Part shown: in pieces, positions 63,273 to 64,000 of the stretch | Position numbering within the stretch: the first letter of the stretch is position 1 | How the letters are laid out: every line of letters begins with the position of its first letter | Assembly (NCBI RefSeq): GCF_005153485.1 | Contig: NZ_CP039740.1 | Location: 4,281,001 to 4,345,000, forward strand | DNA: 64,000 nt | Direction of reading: 5' to 3' | DNA from: Pseudolabrys sp. FHR47 | GTDB taxonomy: Bacteria; Pseudomonadota; Alphaproteobacteria; Rhizobiales; Xanthobacteraceae | Made by a program: the position numbers and the translations under genes | Notes under the pieces: generated by a model | What the model was told of the DNA's origin: nothing | What the model saw: only the letters and a program-made list of their open reading frames with translations | Database searches by the model: none

Positions 63273-64000
63273 TCATTGATTTTTGATCGGCCGAAGTTCC
63301 TGAGAGTGGAAGATAAGGAAGCTGACGCCAGCGAGCCCCAAGACACCAACCCCTCCATAGAGCATCATCCACCCAAAGCCTTGGACAAGCGCTTGGTGGA
63401 TGAGCGACTCGGATAGCTCTGGACCGGACACCGTGTTTCCGGCGGCGATCCTCTCGGCAAGAGAGCGCAGATATGTGGCATCCAGCGTTTCTGGCAATGC
63501 GCTCCTGAGGTGCGCCAGCACGCCACTGACCAAGATGAACCCCATTATCGCGATGTTGACCGCCAATGAGACCATCCGGGCGCTCATGTCGATGCCAGAC
63601 GCCATTCCGGCGCGCTCGCTTGGCACTGAACCTGTGGTGGTATTGGTGACAGGCGTGTTGGTCAGTCCCAGCCCAACGCCAGCGAGGATACAGCCTGGCA
63701 GCATCGTCAGCCAACTTGCCTGGGCAGCGGCGCTGCCAAACTTCATCAGAATGAAGCCCACGCCGATCGTGAGCAGGCCGGCAGGAATGACAATACCAGG
63801 CCGGTATCTTAACGAAAGCCGCTCCGCCACCGGCGGCACGACGAGCGTCGGGAGTGTATAGGCGAGCAACGCGAGGCCCGCCGAAACGCTGTCATAACCG
63901 AGGCCCGCCTGAAACCAGATCGGCAAGTAGATCATGAAAGGCCAGAAGCTGATATTCATCGCGGCCGAGCCGACGAGCGCGCCGGAAAAGGTGCGGATGC
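63273..64000 (-). CDS. DHA2-type MFS exporter, C-terminal part (start outside window)
   Basis: The reading frame is open to the window end on the minus strand, so the start lies beyond base 64000. The visible 240 or so residues are the second half of a 14-segment drug exporter: WPFMIYLPIWFQAGLGYDSV, LSLRYRPGIVIPAGLL, CILAGVGLGLTNTPVTNT (the DHA2 motif C-like stretch), ERAGMASGIDMSARMVSLAV, and a last segment GGVGVLGLAGVSFLIF. It probably exports a hydrophobic compound. It ends convergent to the DapA-family gene. Confidence 0.85.
   Translation of the reverse strand, partial: IRTFSGALVGSAAMNISFWPFMIYLPIWFQAGLGYDSVSAGLALLAYTLPTLVVPPVAERLSLRYRPGIVIPAGLLTIGVGFILMKFGSAAAQASWLTMLPGCILAGVGLGLTNTPVTNTTTGSVPSERAGMASGIDMSARMVSLAVNIAIMGFILVSGVLAHLRSALPETLDATYLRSLAERIAAGNTVSGPELSESLIHQALVQGFGWMMLYGGVGVLGLAGVSFLIFHSQELRPIKNQ

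Overview
The window is GC-rich, densely coded bacterial DNA whose style and content fit an alphaproteobacterium of the Hyphomicrobiales (Rhizobiales), probably a Bradyrhizobium/Rhodopseudomonas/Xanthobacteraceae-type soil or water organism. The clues are the many complete ABC uptake systems, FCD-type GntR and LysR/Lrp/AraC/TetR/PadR regulators, Tat-exported solute binding proteins, and an intergenic palindromic element at 29.8 kb of a kind I recall as scattered through Rhizobiales genomes. The placement is inferred from gene content; there is no rRNA or tRNA gene to confirm it. I saw no phage genes, transposases or CRISPR arrays.

Layout. 1-4140: end of a peptide-type ABC system (fused double ATPase, cut by the window start), an FCD GntR regulator and a convergent allophanate hydrolase. 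4458-11881: a sugar-acid module with a pentonate-type IlvD/Edd dehydratase, a DHRS6-like short-chain dehydrogenase and a complete CUT1 sugar ABC transporter. 11886-16474: a DUF808 membrane protein, an acyl-CoA synthetase/GNAT fusion and a bicupin gene broken by an in-frame amber codon. 16719-31942: amine/amino-acid catabolism, with a hydroxyacid dehydrogenase, a semialdehyde dehydrogenase, two FAD amine/amino-acid oxidases, two dehalogenase-type HAD proteins, a class III aminotransferase, a GNAT protein, a full peptide/opine-type ABC transporter and an Lrp regulator.

31986-41119 is one long minus-strand unit that probably reads ALDH, CrtI-like FAD oxidoreductase, 67-aa protein, Fe-dependent alcohol dehydrogenase, then a branched-chain amino-acid-type ABC transporter (binding protein, LivH, LivM, fused LivG-LivF). 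Its upstream region carries a symmetric operator-like sequence. A PEBP-family secreted protein and a TetR regulator follow. 43.1-45.5 kb is visibly AT-richer (outer-membrane SphA-like protein, AraC regulator) and may have been acquired.

45540-59446 holds the most unusual set: a CocE-type hydrolase, a PadR regulator, a HyuA/HyuB-type ATP-dependent enzyme whose B subunit carries an extra C-terminal module resembling the acetone-carboxylase gamma subunit, a MetE-like zinc barrel protein, a NitT/TauT-type ABC transporter with two different permeases, and a lone molybdopterin hydroxylase large subunit. Together they look like import and ATP-driven breakdown of an unidentified, perhaps N- or carbonyl-containing, compound. 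The window ends with a LysR regulator, an MFS symporter plus a divergent DapA-family lyase, a clear terminator, and the C-terminal part of a DHA2-type exporter.
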